Source: Cellvibrionales bacterium (lineage in GTDB: Bacteria > Pseudomonadota > Gammaproteobacteria > Pseudomonadales > JAHEGP01). From it: a DNA stretch of 19,139 nucleotides. The notes under the pieces are model-generated. The model saw only the letters and a list, made by a program, of their open reading frames with translations, was not told the origin of the DNA and ran no database searches. Location: NCBI GenBank assembly GCA_024645065.1, contig JAHEGP010000026.1, positions 1 to 19,139 on the forward strand. The letters are read 5' to 3'. The translations under genes were made by a program, and so were the position numbers. Positions 7,521-15,645 of this stretch are shown one piece after another; position 1 is the stretch's first letter, and each line of letters opens with the position of its first letter.

Positions 7521-9332
7521 CTAGTCGCGCCTGGCCAGCGCGGGGGGCAGGATATCCCGGCAAACCCGTTTCGTCAGGGTATAGATGCGCCGCATCTGGT
7601 CGACGAAAGACATCTCCAGCCTCACCAGTTCCACATAGTCATCGTTATCTACCGTCAGTCGTTCGGCCTTGCGTGTCAGCAGGTTTTCGGATTGAATCCT
7701 GACATCATCCTTAAGCAACATCACCGCCTCCGCGGCATTCTGGTCGTTGGCGCTCACTGCTTGCACCGTTTGCTCCACTGCACTGAGCACGGTGGTGTAA
7801 AGCTGGCGCAACATTGCCCGGGTTTCAGTACCCGACATGGTGTCGCCCAGCGCCACTGCCTTGCGGGAGATACCTACCAGATCCGTCTCGATCACGTCCG
7901 CCAGGTTCTCGAAGTTATCGGCGGCGCTCATCAGAAACTGGAACTCTTTGCTTTCCTGCTCGGTCAAGGTGCCAGCGCGCAGCTTGGCGAGATAACTGAT
8001 AATAGCCGCCTCCAGGATATCGACCTCGTCGTCGCGCCGCTCAACTTCGTCCAGCGCATCAAGGCTGCGGCCATCAAGCGCGGGAATCAGCATCTCCAGC
8101 ATCTCGATCACGATTTTACCGACTCGCCCCAATTCCAGCCGCACCTGCTGCAGCGCCAGGGAGGGCGCAACCAGGGCCGCCTCGTCGAGATACTTGGGTT
8201 CGATAATCATGCCTTCCGGTGTACCCCGCTCCTTGATCAGCCACTCGGCAAAACGCGCAAACCAGCCCGCAAAGCCAATGAAGAGAATGGTATTGATGAC
8301 GTTGAAAATGGTATTGGCATTGGCAATCTGGCGTGGCACCTCCGCCGCCGCACGCGCCTGCCCCGTCAGCTCCGGGCTGGAAGGTGACAGCCCCACGGTG
8401 ATATCGACCAGTAGCCAGATCAGGGGTAACCACAGCAGCACGCCCAGCACATTGAAGGTCACGTGGACCATCGCGGTTCGCACCGCCTCGGTAGACTTGG
8501 CGCTGAGGATTCCCATTAGCCCGGTGGTCAGAGCAGAGCCGATGTTCGCGCCCAATGCCAGGGCTATGCCCGCGGGCAGACTGAGCAGTCCCTCGCTGGC
8601 CATGGCGATGGCAATCCCCACCGTGGCGGCTGAGGATTGCACCACGGCGGTAAACACGGCACCGGCAAGTATTCCGGCAACAGGCCGCTCAAGGCCCTTG
8701 AGAATCTCCAGGAATGGCTCGAATTCACGCAGCGGGCTCATCGCATCGCTGATCAGGCCCATGCCGTAGAACACCAGCCCGAGGCCCATGATCATCATGC
8801 CGTAATATTTCACTTTCTCCCGTTTGGCGGTGAACAGCATGAAGAAGCCTATCGCCACCGGCCCCAGCGAATAGGCAGAGAGGTCAAATGCCAGCAGCTG
8901 CGCCGTTACCGTACTACCGACATTGGCGCCCATGATCACGCCGACGGACTGGGCGAGGGTCATCATACCGCCGCTGACAAACCCTACCACCAGCAGTGTG
9001 GTAACGGTCGAGGAATTGAGTATGCCCGTCACCAGGGCGCCGGTGATGGCTCCGGTGAAACGATTTTTGGTCAGCTTTGCCAGCACTTGCTTTAGCGCCT
9101 GACCCGCCGCCTTGGTCAAACCCTCGGAGAGCTGTTGCAAACCGGCCAGGAACAGAGCCAGGCCGCCAAAAAGACCCAGCCCGAGTTGTAACCAGTCGGG
9201 TGATTGGGGCCCCGGTTCGCTACCCGCAGCGACAGCACAGAAAGCGATGGCGAGCAAAGCCAGCCCTATACCAGTGCGCATTGCTGCCGATGTTGTGAAT
9301 GCATGGGGATCGTACGCAGAGAGTGATGTCAT
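7521..9332 (-). CDS. Na+/phosphate cotransporter family protein with C-terminal PhoU-like domain
   Basis: This 603-residue integral inner-membrane protein belongs to the Na/Pi cotransporter (PF02690, NptA/YjbB-type) family. The membrane region is about residues 18-360 and shows the internal duplication of the family: NSST (106-109) and QSSA (232-235) in paired TGILNSSTV / TAVVQSSAA helices, each followed by a GAN-VGS/IGS element (135-140 and 261-266). About residues 385-600 form a helical PhoU-like domain (EVERRDDEVDILEAA and MSAADNFENLADVIETDL). The protein is expected to move phosphate in symport or export. The start at 9332 has AGG seven bases upstream (in ATAGGTTGCAAA). An alternative start is M19 (9278), which would begin directly with a signal-like hydrophobic segment. 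There is no phosphate-regulon gene beside it. Confidence 0.92.
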   Translation of the reverse strand: MTSLSAYDPHAFTTSAAMRTGIGLALLAIAFCAVAAGSEPGPQSPDWLQLGLGLFGGLALFLAGLQQLSEGLTKAAGQALKQVLAKLTKNRFTGAITGALVTGILNSSTVTTLLVVGFVSGGMMTLAQSVGVIMGANVGSTVTAQLLAFDLSAYSLGPVAIGFFMLFTAKREKVKYYGMMIMGLGLVFYGMGLISDAMSPLREFEPFLEILKGLERPVAGILAGAVFTAVVQSSAATVGIAIAMASEGLLSLPAGIALALGANIGSALTTGLMGILSAKSTEAVRTAMVHVTFNVLGVLLWLPLIWLLVDITVGLSPSSPELTGQARAAAEVPRQIANANTIFNVINTILFIGFAGWFARFAEWLIKERGTPEGMIIEPKYLDEAALVAPSLALQQVRLELGRVGKIVIEMLEMLIPALDGRSLDALDEVERRDDEVDILEAAIISYLAKLRAGTLTEQESKEFQFLMSAADNFENLADVIETDLVGISRKAVALGDTMSGTETRAMLRQLYTTVLSAVEQTVQAVSANDQNAAEAVMLLKDDVRIQSENLLTRKAERLTVDNDDYVELVRLEMSFVDQMRRIYTLTKRVCRDILPPALARRD

Positions 9333-9601
9333 TTTGCAACCTATTATTTTTTTTAGTCGCGCAAGCGCGATGCCACTGGTGTAATGGACAAAAATTGACC
9401 GGCATCATAGAAAAGCGTGTCTACCAGCCTCTGTGCTTATGATTATTCGAGGGCCTCAACGTACCGGTAGCATAAAGCGCATCATCAACGAAGTCGATAC
9501 CTATCGAGGGACCGTTGACGCCGCGCCCCCTCGAGCGCTGCCAGACGCCGCCCGAGTGCCGTCGCTTGATCGAGGCGACCAAAGCCTCCCCATGCCCTGC
9601 A

Positions 9602-10486
9602 TCAGGCGGCAGCATTTTCCCCACCCAAACGTATTTCGCCCACCAGATGCGGCTTTTCGCCGGTGTCATCCCGCAGTTCAAACTGGCTGCCGGTAGCGTC
9701 ACTGTGGCTCAAAAGCATAACCGTTGCCGGCAGGAATATGGGCAACTTGAACGCCACCTCAATGCTGACAGGCCAATCGCAGTCCAGCGGCAGCAAGTGA
9801 GCAAGCGAGCGACTCTTGCTCCACATACCGTGCATAATCTGCCGCTTGAATCCCATCACACGTGCGGTTAGTGAGTACAGGTGGATAGGATTGTAATCAC
9901 CGGACGCAAGGGCGTATTCGCGCCCTTTGTTCGCTGCAAGCTGCCAGCTTACGGATTCGGAATACTGTGTTTGCTTCGCTGCGGGTTTATCCTGTTTGCC
10001 ACCAGTGCCACCACCCGGCACCAGCACGACACTAAGGCCATCCCACACCAGTTCACCGTCAATTCGTACCTCCGTGACAAAACTGACCTCATGGCCCTTT
10101 GCGACACGGACAGTCTCGCCCAGGCGGACACTCAAATCCATGGTTTCATCGATGCCGATATCCCGTTGCTGGCGGATGCGGTTTTTTAAATGTACCGCGC
10201 CCACCGGGGAAAAAGGAAATTCGGGCTGCATCATCATCTGCAGTTGCAACGGAAAAGCCATGACGTGGGGATAGGTCAGTGGCAGGCCCGTTGTCCTGGA
10301 AAAGCCACAGACGGCGCGATATTTTGCCAGCTTGCCCGCGTCGGCGCGCACTCCATTGACGATAATCGCCAGTGGCAACGACTTCGGCTCGCGCTGCTTT
10401 TTCTTGCGCGTGGTGATGGCCCTTAGCAGCGTCGAACCCATGCCGGGAATCGACTCCAGTTGTATCTGGCGCTCGTCTACTTTCAT
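9602..10486 (-). CDS. MaoC-type double-hotdog (R)-specific acyl dehydratase
   Basis: This 294-residue protein has two hotdog halves. The C-terminal half carries the hydratase-2 motif ASGDYNPIH (194-202), in which D197 and H202 are the expected catalytic pair, followed by IMHGMWSKS (217-225). The N-terminal half (about 50-157) is a degenerate hotdog with an FPL-QL-MMM segment. MaoC-like enzymes hydrate 2-enoyl-CoA or dehydrate (R)-3-hydroxyacyl chains in lipid or polyhydroxyalkanoate metabolism. The protein is encoded alone, well away from the acyl-CoA dehydrogenases at the left of the window. The start at 10486 has only a weak AGG very close to the ATG, so M16 cannot be excluded as the real start. 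Confidence 0.87.
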   Translation of the reverse strand: MKVDERQIQLESIPGMGSTLLRAITTRKKKQREPKSLPLAIIVNGVRADAGKLAKYRAVCGFSRTTGLPLTYPHVMAFPLQLQMMMQPEFPFSPVGAVHLKNRIRQQRDIGIDETMDLSVRLGETVRVAKGHEVSFVTEVRIDGELVWDGLSVVLVPGGGTGGKQDKPAAKQTQYSESVSWQLAANKGREYALASGDYNPIHLYSLTARVMGFKRQIMHGMWSKSRSLAHLLPLDCDWPVSIEVAFKLPIFLPATVMLLSHSDATGSQFELRDDTGEKPHLVGEIRLGGENAAA

Positions 10487-10545
10487 CGCCTGCGATTTCT
10501 CACTGTTAGTCGGAATGCCGTCAATATATCGGCCCTGTTTCCCGA

Positions 10546-10743
10546 CTACCAGACAAAGTTCCCTCCCCCCGCCAAAGCCTGACGCTTCCGCCCAGGGTTG
10601 CGGATCCAGGGCGCATCGCTACCCTTTTCAAAGGCTGCAACGATGGATTGGAGCATCTGGTAAGCTCCCTCCGGGCGGACCGGGAAGCGGTCGCCCGCGT
10701 TGTTGCGCCTCTTGGTAAGAACGCGCCATTGCCGGCGAGGCAC
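10546..10743 (-). CDS. Doubtful 65-residue reading frame upstream of the MaoC gene
   Basis: A GTG-started frame encodes a small basic protein with a helical centre (EGAYQMLQSIVAAFEKG) and a basic, glycine-rich end (RNPGRKRQALAGGGNFVW). In-frame extension is blocked by a TGA at 10753-10755, so GTG is the only start, and its upstream bases are a poor ribosome binding site. The sequence looks more protein-like than most accidental frames, but I recognise no family. It could be a real small gene leading into maoC, a decayed gene fragment, or chance. Confidence 0.22.
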   Translation of the reverse strand: MPRRQWRVLTKRRNNAGDRFPVRPEGAYQMLQSIVAAFEKGSDAPWIRNPGRKRQALAGGGNFVW

Positions 10744-10850
10744 GCCTGGCGCTCAACCGCTTCCCGATCCGCTGAATACGGCAATATCACCCTGAAAGAG
10801 TACTAGGCCCGTTAAACAGGTGTGACCCTGCGTCATTTGGACTAAATCGC

Positions 10851-10880
10851 TTGCCCGGTAAAGAAAAGATGCGGTAGAGT
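10851..10880 (+). promoter_or_regulatory. Candidate sigma-70 promoter of the lipoprotein/DUF4105 operon
   Basis: TTGCCC (10851-10856) and TAGAGT (10875-10880) are separated by 18 bases and lie 37 bases before the lipoprotein ATG, an ordinary leader length. The match to consensus is moderate and no operator is evident. Confidence 0.4.
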
Positions 10881-10917
10881 TGCGACGTAATCCATAATTA
10901 TCTGGAGCTGTACCATC

Positions 10918-11373
10918 ATGCCTCAATCCCCAATTTTGTTTCCGACCTCTGCCACTCGCCTGTTATGTACGATCGCAGTGGTTGGCGCGCTTGGCGTGTC
11001 CATGGGCTGCTCGATTTCTGCGAGTGTTGAAAGTAGTTTTGATGTATTGTCCAGCCCGTTTGAGTCCAGCTCTGCCTCATCCGACGGCGAAGCCGTGGCG
11101 GCGTTCCAGGAAGAAACCGAGGGCTTTACCGCCACTTACATCGCTGCCGGCAATACCGAGGCCGACAGTTTCCAAAAAGGCCTGTCCGATATAGCCTCCC
11201 AGCGCGGTATCAGCGACTGGGAAGCCAATCCTGGCACCTGGACCAGCATCGGTCGTGGCCTGGGTCAGGCCGATATCAGTGAAGCAGCGGCGACCGACTT
11301 CGCCCAAAACCTGGCAGCAGGGGATGAGCAGATAGTTGCACTGCTGATGCAGGGTTACGCCGACACGCTATGA
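10918..11373 (+). CDS. Putative small lipoprotein paired with a DUF4105 protein
   Basis: This 151-residue protein begins with a signal sequence (LLCTIAVVGALGVSMGC, 15-31) ending in a cysteine at residue 31 that can serve as the lipidation site; the -3 residue is Ser rather than the preferred Leu/Val. A long serine-rich linker follows (SSFDVLSSPFESSSASS), then a small folded domain with FTATYIAAG, GISDWEANPGTW and GRGLGQADISEAA. I recall lipoproteins of this shape next to DUF4105 genes in pseudomonads, but I know of no assigned function. The ATG at 10918 has GGAG at 10904-10907. Its stop overlaps the next start (ATGA at 11370), so the two are translationally coupled and probably work together at the envelope. 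Confidence 0.8.
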   Translation: MPQSPILFPTSATRLLCTIAVVGALGVSMGCSISASVESSFDVLSSPFESSSASSDGEAVAAFQEETEGFTATYIAAGNTEADSFQKGLSDIASQRGISDWEANPGTWTSIGRGLGQADISEAAATDFAQNLAAGDEQIVALLMQGYADTL

Positions 11374-13301
11374 GGCCCGCCCCGGCAGGCCGGTTACGAT
11401 GGGTGATCGGCTGTCTGGCTGTGTTCTGGCTACCCCTGGTTCACAGCGCTGAAGCCCCGGATGCCGTGGGAGTCAGCCAGGAAAGGGTCTTTGAGTACCT
11501 TTACATCGACGCGAACGAAGATCGTTCGAGCGGCGGGCACACTGCGGTTCGCATCGACAACGACGTCTTTCACTTCCTGTTCAAGAACGATTATCTCACC
11601 ATGGCCCGGGCGACCTGGGCCGAGTTCCAGCTGTCGTATCGCGGCTACCAGAACCGCAGCATTTACAGTACCCGGCTCGAGATCTCCGACGCTACCCATG
11701 ACCTGTTGCGGGCAAGTTTTTTGCAGCGCTTTCTGGCGCAGTCCCGGCAATTAAAAATCCTTCAGGATACGCGCCATGATGTCGCGCTGTTACAGGCGAT
11801 AGAGCAGGCCGCCCCGTCGAAAATGGAGCTCCCCGGGCTGGGTTTCTTCGCGGCCCCCACCAGGGGAGTCACGAACGGGCGGTATCGGGAGATTCAAGAG
11901 GCCATTGCCACCGCCCATGGCAAGGATCACCTCCAGAACCTCCGGCGAGAATTGCAACACCAGTTATCGTCGATGCCGGTCGAGGCCCTGGCAGCGAGCC
12001 GCCGGGACTTTACCAAAGCCACGCTGCCCGGCGCCCATTATCCATTCAACCAGCGCTATGCTGATCTCGTTGCCGGAATGCGGGCGATCGATGTCATCGC
12101 TGCGGGCGCGGCCCTCAGCGAAAAGTCACTGGCGCTATCACTGGCAGCTGACAGCCAGGCACCATTGAGCACCGATCAGCGTCGGGCATTACAGAGTGCA
12201 GGCGCGGGTTTGCGGCAACGCCTGGTTGCGCTGAGTGCCAGCCCCAGACCTGACTGGGGCGTGGCGTTCCTGCTGGGCCTGGCCCGGCTGGAGGCGATTC
12301 GCCTGAGCCTGGAGAGCGATCGCTGGGTGTTTATCGACGCGCTTGCCGACGACGCCAGCATTGTCGAGGTGGGCGATCGCATGCGTCGTTTTATCCCGCG
12401 CCTGAGGTCTGATGCCGAGGCATTGTGGGCAGAGGCGCGATCGAGCTGGATGCAGCAGGACGGCTGGCACGAGGGGCGCTACGCGGCGATGGAAATCGCC
12501 CATGCCAACTGGCTGGAGTTGAGCCGAATTGAATCCGGTGGGGCGCAATGGCGTATTCACGCTACCCGCTATGTACCCCGGGGCCTTGGTCCCCCCGGGC
12601 AATTGCCAAAGCCAGACCGCATTGCAGAGGATGCCCCGTTGCTGTTGGCCACGATGCAACAGTCGCAACAGGAGGCGGCAGCGTTGGCAAGTGAGCAAAT
12701 GGGTTACAAGCTGCTAACCCGCAACTGCGTCTCCGAATTATTCACCACGATCGATCTGGCGTTGGCCCGATCGCTGATTGCGCGGGGTGAGCCCGTCAAT
12801 CGCGAGACATTGCAGCAGGAAACCCGGCGTCGTCTGGGCTACATGTTCACGCCCAATCCGATTCCCTACGTCTCCTCGGATCAGGTGCGTGATCACTGGA
12901 GGGTGGCCGAGGCCAGAGAGTTGCTCTCCTTGCGGCGGCTTTACGCACGCTCGGCCTACGAGGCGGATTCTGAATTGGCGACCTTACTGCGAGAATCGAA
13001 TACGCTGACTTCCAGCGTTTACCAGCGCAACGATAAAGACTCCTTTTTTATTTTCTTCACCGACGGTAATGCCATGCTGCGACCGCCCCTCGGTCTGGTC
13101 AACCTGACAGCCGCACTGGGCGCCAGCCTCGTGGGCGCGGTTCAGTTTCCCTTTGATGGCGGCAAAGCCCTCAAGTCGGGCCTTCGCGGAGCGCTGTTCA
13201 GTTTGCCTGAACTGGGCTTCCAGAATATTCGCAAGGGCAGCAGTACCTGGCTTGCGCCCGAGTTGCTTAACGCCGCGGTCGCGGAAACAGGCGCTCCCTA
13301 G
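11370..13301 (+). CDS. DUF4105 (Lnb N-terminal-like) exported or membrane-anchored protein
   Basis: This 643-residue protein has an N-terminal hydrophobic signal (LRWVIGCLAVFWLPLVHSAEA, about 9-29). The DUF4105 hallmark follows: FEYLYIDANED (41-51), SSGGHTAVR (53-61, H57), VFHFLF (66-71) and NRSIYSTRL (95-103). A long helical central region occupies about 110-430. A second conserved block, YKLLTRNCVSELFTTID (446-462), contains C453. The order His first, Cys later resembles circularly permuted NlpC/P60-type folds, so H57 and C453 may form the active pair; this is inference. The same domain is in Bacteroides Lnb, a lipoprotein N-acyltransferase, which makes the coupled lipoprotein upstream notable. 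A third hydrophobic stretch near the C-terminus (GLVNLTAALGASLVGAV) may touch the membrane. The substrate is unknown. Confidence 0.83.
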   Translation: MRPAPAGRLRWVIGCLAVFWLPLVHSAEAPDAVGVSQERVFEYLYIDANEDRSSGGHTAVRIDNDVFHFLFKNDYLTMARATWAEFQLSYRGYQNRSIYSTRLEISDATHDLLRASFLQRFLAQSRQLKILQDTRHDVALLQAIEQAAPSKMELPGLGFFAAPTRGVTNGRYREIQEAIATAHGKDHLQNLRRELQHQLSSMPVEALAASRRDFTKATLPGAHYPFNQRYADLVAGMRAIDVIAAGAALSEKSLALSLAADSQAPLSTDQRRALQSAGAGLRQRLVALSASPRPDWGVAFLLGLARLEAIRLSLESDRWVFIDALADDASIVEVGDRMRRFIPRLRSDAEALWAEARSSWMQQDGWHEGRYAAMEIAHANWLELSRIESGGAQWRIHATRYVPRGLGPPGQLPKPDRIAEDAPLLLATMQQSQQEAAALASEQMGYKLLTRNCVSELFTTIDLALARSLIARGEPVNRETLQQETRRRLGYMFTPNPIPYVSSDQVRDHWRVAEARELLSLRRLYARSAYEADSELATLLRESNTLTSSVYQRNDKDSFFIFFTDGNAMLRPPLGLVNLTAALGASLVGAVQFPFDGGKALKSGLRGALFSLPELGFQNIRKGSSTWLAPELLNAAVAETGAP

Positions 13302-13375
13302 GGCGCTCGCCCGAGTACATGATTTGCGCTCTGTCACCGCAATAGCCGTGTAAAAAACAGGGTTTGTCGCGGGAG

Positions 13376-13404
13376 TTGTCGTCGCGATGTCATCGACATA
13401 TAAT
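13376..13404 (+). promoter_or_regulatory. Near-consensus promoter of tRNA-Val, probably also serving thrS
   Basis: TTGTCG (13376-13381), a 17-base spacer and a perfect TATAAT (13399-13404) lie about 33 bases before the tRNA. The bases after the -10 box are GC-rich (GCCGCCC), the discriminator type seen in stable-RNA promoters under ppGpp control. There is no intrinsic terminator between the tRNA and thrS, so transcripts may read through. Confidence 0.75.
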
Positions 13405-13436
13405 GCCGCCCGTGTCCGGGTATTCGGATACTTTTT

Positions 13437-13513
13437 ACACCCGTAGCTCAGCTGGTTAGAGCGTCGCCTTGACATGGCGAAGGTCGGTGGTTCGAGTCCA
13501 CTCGGGTGTACCA
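13437..13513 (+). tRNA. tRNA-Val (anticodon GAC)
   Basis: The 77-base gene folds as a standard cloverleaf. The acceptor stem pairs ACACCCG (13437-13443) with CGGGTGT (13503-13509), followed by discriminator A and an encoded CCA (13511-13513). The D arm is GCTC...GAGC, and the anticodon arm has TCGCC/GGCGA with loop TTGACAT, giving anticodon GAC, which reads valine codons GUC and GUU. The T arm contains GGTTCGAGTCC. It lies just upstream of thrS, an arrangement I recall from pseudomonads. Confidence 0.97.
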
Positions 13514-13524
13514 ATTTCAGCAAA

Positions 13525-13569
13525 GCCGGTAAAGCCAAATCCATTGCCAGCGCTAAACGGCTTGCCGGC
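13525..13569 (+). other. Hairpin in the tRNA-Val/thrS leader
   Basis: GCCGGTAAAGCC (13525-13536) can pair with GGCTTGCCGGC (13559-13569), leaving a small internal loop and a 22-base apical loop. It starts 12 bases after the tRNA CCA and has no T-run. It may help 3' processing of the tRNA or form part of the thrS leader structure. Confidence 0.35.
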
Positions 13570-13675
13570 CAGCCCGTTCAGTCGATCACCTGGAGCTTCT
13601 GCTGCAGACGCGCTACCGCGAACTGCTGCACAGTCCAGTGGCTGGTCGCACCACGCACGTGTTTTGTAATCCTCA

Positions 13676-13701
13676 AGTGGCCTCTGGTACGGGTCACCAC
13701 T
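13676..13701 (+). promoter_or_regulatory. Candidate ThrRS translational operator: hairpin with a threonine anticodon-like loop
   Basis: AGTGGCCT (13676-13683) pairs with GGG (13691-13693) and CCACT (13697-13701), with TCA bulged on the 3' side. The 7-base loop CTGGTAC (13684-13690) places GGT exactly where a tRNA-Thr(GGU) carries its anticodon. The hairpin ends four bases before the ribosome binding site AAGGAAG (13706-13712) of thrS. In E. coli, ThrRS represses its own translation by binding an anticodon-arm mimic just upstream of the thrS ribosome binding site. A second, weaker GTGG...CCAC hairpin at 13638-13654 also exposes CTGGT. A competing TGGT/ACCA pairing exists. The function is inferred from the fold and position. 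Confidence 0.45.
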
Positions 13702-13717
13702 GATAAAGGAAGTCGCT

Positions 13718-15643
13718 ATGCCAGTTATAACTCTCCCCGACGGCAGTGAACGCCGTTTCGAACATCCCGTGTCCGTCGCCGAAGTTGCCGCTGATATCGG
13801 TCCCGGCCTGGCCAAAGCGGCGCTTGCCGGTGTTGTCGACGATAAGCAGGTCGACACATCACACATCATCGAGGGGGATGCCCGGTTGGCGATTATCACC
13901 GAGCGCGACCCGCAGGCGCTCGAGATTATTCGACACTCCACAGCCCACCTGTTAGCCATGGCGGTGCAGCAATTATTCCCCGGAGCGCAGGTGACGATCG
14001 GTCCGGTGATCGAAGATGGCTTCTTTTACGACTTTGCCTACGAGCGACCATTCACACCGGACGATCTTGCAGCCATCGAGCAGCGGATGGCCGAACTGGC
14101 TGCCGCCGACCTTGCGCTGACCCGTGTTGTGATGCCGAGGGAGCAGGCGATCGAGGAATTCGGCGCCATGGGCGAAGCCTACAAGGTGCAGATTATCGAG
14201 GAGTTGCCGCGCTCGGAGGAGATCTCCGTCTACCGCCAGGGCGACTGGATGGATTTGTGCAGGGGCCCGCACGTGCCCAGCACCGCCAGGCTGAAGGCAT
14301 TCAAGTTGACCAAGGTTGCCGGCGCTTACTGGCGAGGCGATTCCGGCAACGAGATGCTGACCCGGGTTTACGGCACTGCCTGGACCAACAAGAAAGATCT
14401 CAAAGCCTATCTGCGGCGGCTCGAAGAGGCCGAGAAGCGCGATCATCGCAAGATTGGCAAACGCCTGCAGTTATTCCATACCCAGGAGGAGGCACCGGGT
14501 ATGGTGTTTTGGCATCCCCACGGTTGGACTATCTACCAGGTGCTCGAACAATATATGCGCGACATCCAGCAGAGCAATGGCTACCAGGAAATTCGCACGC
14601 CCCAGGTGGTGGACCGTCGCTTGTGGGAGCGCTCGGGTCACTGGGACAAGTTCCAGGAGATGATGTTTACCACCCATTCCGAGCATCACGACTACGCCGT
14701 GAAGCCGATGAACTGCCCCTGCCATATCCAGATATTCAACCAGGGCCTGAAGAGCTATCGCGATTTACCCCTGCGCCTGGCCGAGTTCGGTTCCTGCCAC
14801 CGCAACGAACCGTCGGGAACCCTGCACGGCCTGATGCGGGTGCGCAACTTTACCCAGGACGACGCCCACATATTTTGCAGCGAAGAGCAGATTCAGGATG
14901 AGGTTGCGGTCTTTATCGAGCTGCTGTTCGCCGTCTACCGCGACTTTGGCTTCGACGAGGTGGAACTGAAACTATCGACCCGACCCGAACAGCGGGTGGG
15001 CTCCGACGAGATCTGGGACAAGGCAGAGGCGTCGCTGGAAGCGGCCCTCAACGCTACCGGGCTTGCCTGGGACTTGCTGCCGGGGGAGGGAGCATTTTAT
15101 GGTCCGAAGATCGAGTTCTCGTTGCGGGACTGTATTGGCAGGGTCTGGCAATGTGGCACTATCCAGGTAGACTTTTCAATGCCCGGCCGGCTCGATGCGC
15201 AGTATGTCGCCGAGGATGGTTCGCGCAGAACGCCGGTTATGCTGCACCGTGCTATTCTTGGGTCTTTCGAGCGTTTTATCGGAATCCTGATCGAGCACTA
15301 CGAGGGTGCTTTCCCGGCCTGGCTGGCGCCGGTGCAGGTGGTCGTGGCGAATATTACGGACAAACAGGCCGAATATGCGCAGAAAATGGAAGAAACCTTG
15401 AAAAACAAGGGCTTTCGTGCAGTTTCGGACTTGAGAAATGAGAAAATCGGCTTTAAAATCCGCGAGCACACATTAGCCAAAGTGCCCTATCTACTGGTAA
15501 TCGGTGATAGGGAAGTTGAATCTCAAAAAGTAGCCGTGCGGGCCCGAGGCGGAAAAGATCTGGGAGTGATGGACGTTTGTGCCTTCTCCGGGATTCTCGC
15601 CAACGATCTGGCTCGACGCGGTCGCGTTGTTTTGGAGAGCTGA
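13718..15643 (+). CDS. thrS: Threonyl-tRNA synthetase
   Basis: This 641-residue enzyme charges tRNA-Thr with threonine and matches E. coli ThrS in length. Domains in order: the TGS domain (1 to about 62), the editing domain with H73 and H77 (RHSTAHLLA) plus C181 and H185 (DLCRGPHV) for removing mis-attached serine, the class II catalytic core with zinc ligands C333 (MNCPCH), H384 (DDAHIF) and H510 (MLHRAILGSFERF, motif 3), and a C-terminal anticodon-binding domain (about 535-641). All the key residues are present. The ATG at 13718 has AAGGAAG with a 5-base spacer. The 204-base leader holds the candidate autoregulatory hairpins. infC begins two bases after the stop, so the two are tightly coupled. 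Confidence 0.98.
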   Translation: MPVITLPDGSERRFEHPVSVAEVAADIGPGLAKAALAGVVDDKQVDTSHIIEGDARLAIITERDPQALEIIRHSTAHLLAMAVQQLFPGAQVTIGPVIEDGFFYDFAYERPFTPDDLAAIEQRMAELAAADLALTRVVMPREQAIEEFGAMGEAYKVQIIEELPRSEEISVYRQGDWMDLCRGPHVPSTARLKAFKLTKVAGAYWRGDSGNEMLTRVYGTAWTNKKDLKAYLRRLEEAEKRDHRKIGKRLQLFHTQEEAPGMVFWHPHGWTIYQVLEQYMRDIQQSNGYQEIRTPQVVDRRLWERSGHWDKFQEMMFTTHSEHHDYAVKPMNCPCHIQIFNQGLKSYRDLPLRLAEFGSCHRNEPSGTLHGLMRVRNFTQDDAHIFCSEEQIQDEVAVFIELLFAVYRDFGFDEVELKLSTRPEQRVGSDEIWDKAEASLEAALNATGLAWDLLPGEGAFYGPKIEFSLRDCIGRVWQCGTIQVDFSMPGRLDAQYVAEDGSRRTPVMLHRAILGSFERFIGILIEHYEGAFPAWLAPVQVVVANITDKQAEYAQKMEETLKNKGFRAVSDLRNEKIGFKIREHTLAKVPYLLVIGDREVESQKVAVRARGGKDLGVMDVCAFSGILANDLARRGRVVLES

Positions 15644-15645
15644 AC

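Larger units (their letters stand above)
10487..10917. other. 431-base divergent intergenic region
   Basis: This region separates the minus-strand MaoC gene from the plus-strand lipoprotein gene. It holds a doubtful small minus-strand reading frame (10546-10743) and, at its right end, a plausible promoter for the lipoprotein gene. I find no RNA gene, repeat array, attachment site or convincing terminator in it. It could be the remains of a lost gene. Confidence 0.5.

Noticed and set aside
7272..8387. A 371-codon plus-strand open frame
   Set aside because: It lies opposite the Na/Pi cotransporter gene; its His- and Gln-rich composition is typical of an antisense shadow.
15577..15645. ATG-started version of IF-3 beginning inside thrS
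   Set aside because: It adds 23 unconserved residues and lacks a ribosome binding site; AUC at 15646 fits both length and spacing.
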